Shown here piece after piece: positions 4,465 through 6,329 of a stretch of DNA of 6,329 nucleotides (within the stretch, counting starts at the first letter, position 1; each line of letters begins with the position of its first letter). The stretch spans positions 1-6,329 of the forward strand of contig JAUIBM010000187.1 of assembly GCA_030428345.1 (NCBI GenBank), given 5' to 3'. The stretch comes from Alphaproteobacteria bacterium (GTDB taxonomy: Bacteria; Pseudomonadota; Alphaproteobacteria; Rhizobiales; Rhizobiaceae). Made by a program: the position numbers and the translations under genes. The notes beneath the pieces are model-generated. The model was not told where the DNA came from, searched no databases, and worked only from the letters and a program-made list of their open reading frames with translations.

Positions 4465-5851
4465 ACCGGCCAGCGCTGCGATCGGCTGCGCTGCGGCCTG
4501 CGATCTGGCCGAATATGAGCGCCATTCCGACATGGCTTCCCGAAAGATATCCGCGTCCGTGAAAGCCGCCCGTCACCTCGCCCGCAGCAAAGAGACCGGG
4601 GATCGGATCGCCGAACACATCGATGACGCGCATCTGCGTGTCGATCTTGAGGCCGCCATTGAAATGCGTCGTGCCCGGCACGGTCGTCACGCCAAAGAAG
4701 GGCGGCTCGATTATTGGCAGGGGTTTGCCGGAGGTTCCGACCAGGTGGGTGCGGCCCTGCGCGGTGTCGGCCCCATGCGCAATATCCTTGTTGTAGCGAC
4801 CGATCGTGCCGGCCGCCGCAGCCGCATCGAGCCCCTCTCCGGCTTGCATTGCCGCCAGTAGCTCTCCCAGATCGCCGGACCGGTATTCGTCATATCCCAC
4901 GAGCGTTCGGCCAAGCATGGTCTCGAGATAAGCTTCGCGGATTCGAGAATCATAGACCTGAAACATCAAGGCCGAGCGCTGCTTCAATCCGGCCCAGGAA
5001 ATATCGTTGTAAAGTTCGGATTCGTTGCAGAAGCGCTTGCCATCGAGATTGAGCAGGATCGCACCCGAATAGATGACCATCGTGCCCTTGCCCGACTTCG
5101 GGTCCGCGGGGCCGGTCGGGGCGACGCCAGCCGCCATGTAGGCGGTGTCGGCGCCACGCGCCAAAGCCATGGTCAGCCCATCCCCCAGCGAGCCGGCGCC
5201 GGTAATCGGGAAAATCGCCTCGGTACCGGGAGGGCCGTAATTGCGAATCAGGTTCATGTTCCGGGTGAAGCCGCCTGACGCCAGGACGATCGCCGAACGC
5301 GCTTCGATGCTCCGCACGCCGTCGGTGGTCTCCGCCTCCAATCCGATGACCCTGCCGGCCTCATCGCAGATGAGCTTTCGCGCGCGAGCGGAGGTGATGA
5401 TGCGCACGCCGCGTTTGCGCGCGGCGTCTTCCAGGCGCTTACCCAGTTCCGCGCCGCCGTGCAGCGTTTCGCTCGCGACCTCATGCCCCCAGGGCCTGCG
5501 CATATGCGCAAACTGGAAGGTCCGGACGAATTCGACGCCGATTTCCTTCAGCCGCGCATATGCTGCTGGCGCGCGGGATACGTAGAGACGAACAAGCGCT
5601 TCATCATGGTCGTCGTGATGGGCCTCCAGCAGATCGTCATAGAGTTCGTCCGCCGAACCAGGCTCCAGGTCGGTTTCGCAGAACACGGCGTAGCCCGCGG
5701 AAAGTCGGGTGCTGCCGGCCGGCTGCGGTTGCGACTCGAGCACAAGAACGTCGGCTCCGAGGTCGGCGGCTTCGATCGCGGCGCTCAGGCCGGCGGCCCC
5801 GCACCCCACCACAACGATGTCAGCACCATGTGCAAACGCCTGGCTCGCCAA
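4463..5851 (-). CDS. FAD-dependent oxidoreductase, fumarate reductase/3-ketosteroid dehydrogenase superfamily
   Basis: This 462-aa flavoprotein has one FAD_binding_2-type fold and is probably cytoplasmic, with no signal peptide. The N-terminus has the dinucleotide-binding motif GCGAAG (16-21) and Glu39 for the adenosine ribose. The strand SAIVLASGGF (186-195) and the C-terminal PGLFAAGEVTGGFHG (418-432) complete the FAD site. By eye against Shewanella flavocytochrome c, catalytic His504 is kept (His396), but His365, Arg402 and Arg544 appear as Ala244, Tyr281 and Tyr435. The two tyrosines are like those of 3-ketosteroid dehydrogenases, so this is probably a dehydrogenase or reductase of another substrate, not a fumarate reductase; it also lacks the heme and FMN domains. 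The start is TTG at 5851, preceded by the purine-rich GGGGGGAGG (5855-5863). It follows the TetR gene by 16 nt on the same strand and converges on the transporter operon. Substrate unknown. Confidence 0.85.
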   Translation of the reverse strand: MASQAFAHGADIVVVGCGAAGLSAAIEAADLGADVLVLESQPQPAGSTRLSAGYAVFCETDLEPGSADELYDDLLEAHHDDHDEALVRLYVSRAPAAYARLKEIGVEFVRTFQFAHMRRPWGHEVASETLHGGAELGKRLEDAARKRGVRIITSARARKLICDEAGRVIGLEAETTDGVRSIEARSAIVLASGGFTRNMNLIRNYGPPGTEAIFPITGAGSLGDGLTMALARGADTAYMAAGVAPTGPADPKSGKGTMVIYSGAILLNLDGKRFCNESELYNDISWAGLKQRSALMFQVYDSRIREAYLETMLGRTLVGYDEYRSGDLGELLAAMQAGEGLDAAAAAGTIGRYNKDIAHGADTAQGRTHLVGTSGKPLPIIEPPFFGVTTVPGTTHFNGGLKIDTQMRVIDVFGDPIPGLFAAGEVTGGFHGRGYLSGSHVGMALIFGQIAGRSAADRSAGR

Positions 5852-5854
5852 TCG

Positions 5855-5863
5855 CCTCCCCCC
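5855..5863 (-). promoter_or_regulatory. Purine-rich ribosome binding site before the TTG start of the flavoenzyme
   Basis: Read on the minus strand, GGGGGGAGG ends 3 nt before the TTG at 5851. The GGAGG core is rather close to the start, but the G-run also offers pairing at 6 nt. It supports TTG as the start, as no in-frame ATG lies near the beginning of the FAD-binding domain. Confidence 0.5.
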
Positions 5864-5867
5864 TGCC

Positions 5868-6329
5868 CTATGTCTTGCCGAGGCCAGCGAGACGTTCCAG
5901 TTGCGCCAGATCCTCCTTCAGATGCCCGATTGCCGAAGCAAGCGAATCCGGATTGTCGCGGTCGCCGTCGCGCTTGACGATTCCATGAACGAAGATGTTC
6001 ACCAGCACCTTGGCGATTTCCGCCGGGTTCATCTTTCCGCGCGGGGAATACCAGAGCGCGGTCCAGTTCGACATGCCGATCACCGCGAAAGCCGCCATCT
6101 GCGGGTCGACATTGCGGAACTCGTTCGACTTCACGCCGTCCGAGATCAGCCTCGAGTAAAGGTCGAGAATCTGGCGGCGGCTACGGTTGTAACTGACGAT
6201 CAGGTCCTTGGGGACTTCAGCCTCTAGACGGTCGAACACCAGAAACCGGCTGCCGCCCTTGAGGCGCTGATAGATCGCGCCCTCGACCGCCATGGTCAGA
6301 CGCTCCAGAGCCGTCAGCTCCTTGCGCTC
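5868..6329 (-). CDS. TetR/AcrR-type transcriptional regulator, C-terminal part (cut by window edge)
   Basis: The frame is open from the right edge to a TAG at 5868-5870, giving 153 residues of C-terminal ligand-binding domain; the DNA-binding helix-turn-helix lies outside the window. The part seen is all helical in character. It contains the stretch G-M-S-N-W-T-A-L-W-Y-S-P-R-G followed by P-A-E-I-A, typical of TetR C-terminal domains such as those of KstR2-like and other acyl-CoA- or lipid-sensing repressors. An internal ATG at 6293 is not the true start, since the preceding in-frame residues (E-R-K-E-L-T-A-L-E-R-L-T) continue the domain. It lies 16 nt upstream of the flavoenzyme gene and is probably co-transcribed with it, so regulation of that gene and of itself is the simplest guess. 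The effector is unknown. Confidence 0.8.
   Translation of the reverse strand, partial: ERKELTALERLTMAVEGAIYQRLKGGSRFLVFDRLEAEVPKDLIVSYNRSRRQILDLYSRLISDGVKSNEFRNVDPQMAAFAVIGMSNWTALWYSPRGKMNPAEIAKVLVNIFVHGIVKRDGDRDNPDSLASAIGHLKEDLAQLERLAGLGKT

Noticed and set aside
4239..4562. 107-residue plus-strand frame running across the convergent spacer
   Set aside because: It overlaps the ends of two real genes in the wrong frames, has no ribosome binding site and has composition typical of a shadow.

Overview
The window is GC-rich, densely packed bacterial DNA. Codon usage, GTG/TTG starts and protein flavour suggest an alphaproteobacterium, most likely Hyphomicrobiales (rhizobia-like). That placement is inference from style, not from a marker gene. 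There are no RNA genes, insertion sequences, CRISPR arrays or phage genes.

Layout. Positions 1-297 are non-coding and look regulatory. They hold a perfect 14-bp palindrome (106-119) with extra copies of its half-site (24-29 and 54-59), a perfect TTGACA -35 box just downstream, and a GC-rich leader with two small hairpins. Five plus-strand genes follow as one tight operon (298-4363). They encode an ABC ATPase, a permease, a uridine-phosphorylase-like nucleoside phosphorylase, a periplasmic NMT1/THI5-type binding protein and a second permease. Junctions are a 4-bp overlap, an 11-bp overlap, a 4-nt gap and a 6-nt gap. A 99-bp spacer with an imperfect inverted repeat separates this operon from a convergent minus-strand pair. 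That pair is a TetR-type regulator, whose N-terminus lies beyond the right edge, followed 16 nt downstream by a flavoprotein of the fumarate reductase/3-ketosteroid dehydrogenase superfamily.

How the genes may work together. The ATPase, two different permeases and binding protein make a complete importer of the NitT/TauT/SsuABC/ThiXYZ type. A phosphorylase gene inserted among the transporter genes suggests that the imported compound is an N-riboside (pyrimidine nucleoside or relative), split in the cytoplasm into base and ribose 1-phosphate. Alternatively the ligand is the free base and the phosphorylase acts in the same salvage pathway. The flavoenzyme and TetR regulator form a separate unit, and nothing in the sequence ties their substrate to the importer.

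The most interesting points are the phosphorylase inside the transporter operon and its altered phosphate/ribose-site residues, the matched pair of permeases that both carry Arg at the conserved EAA-loop glycine, the flavoenzyme that seems to have lost three of four fumarate-reductase catalytic residues, and the operator/promoter/leader ahead of the operon.
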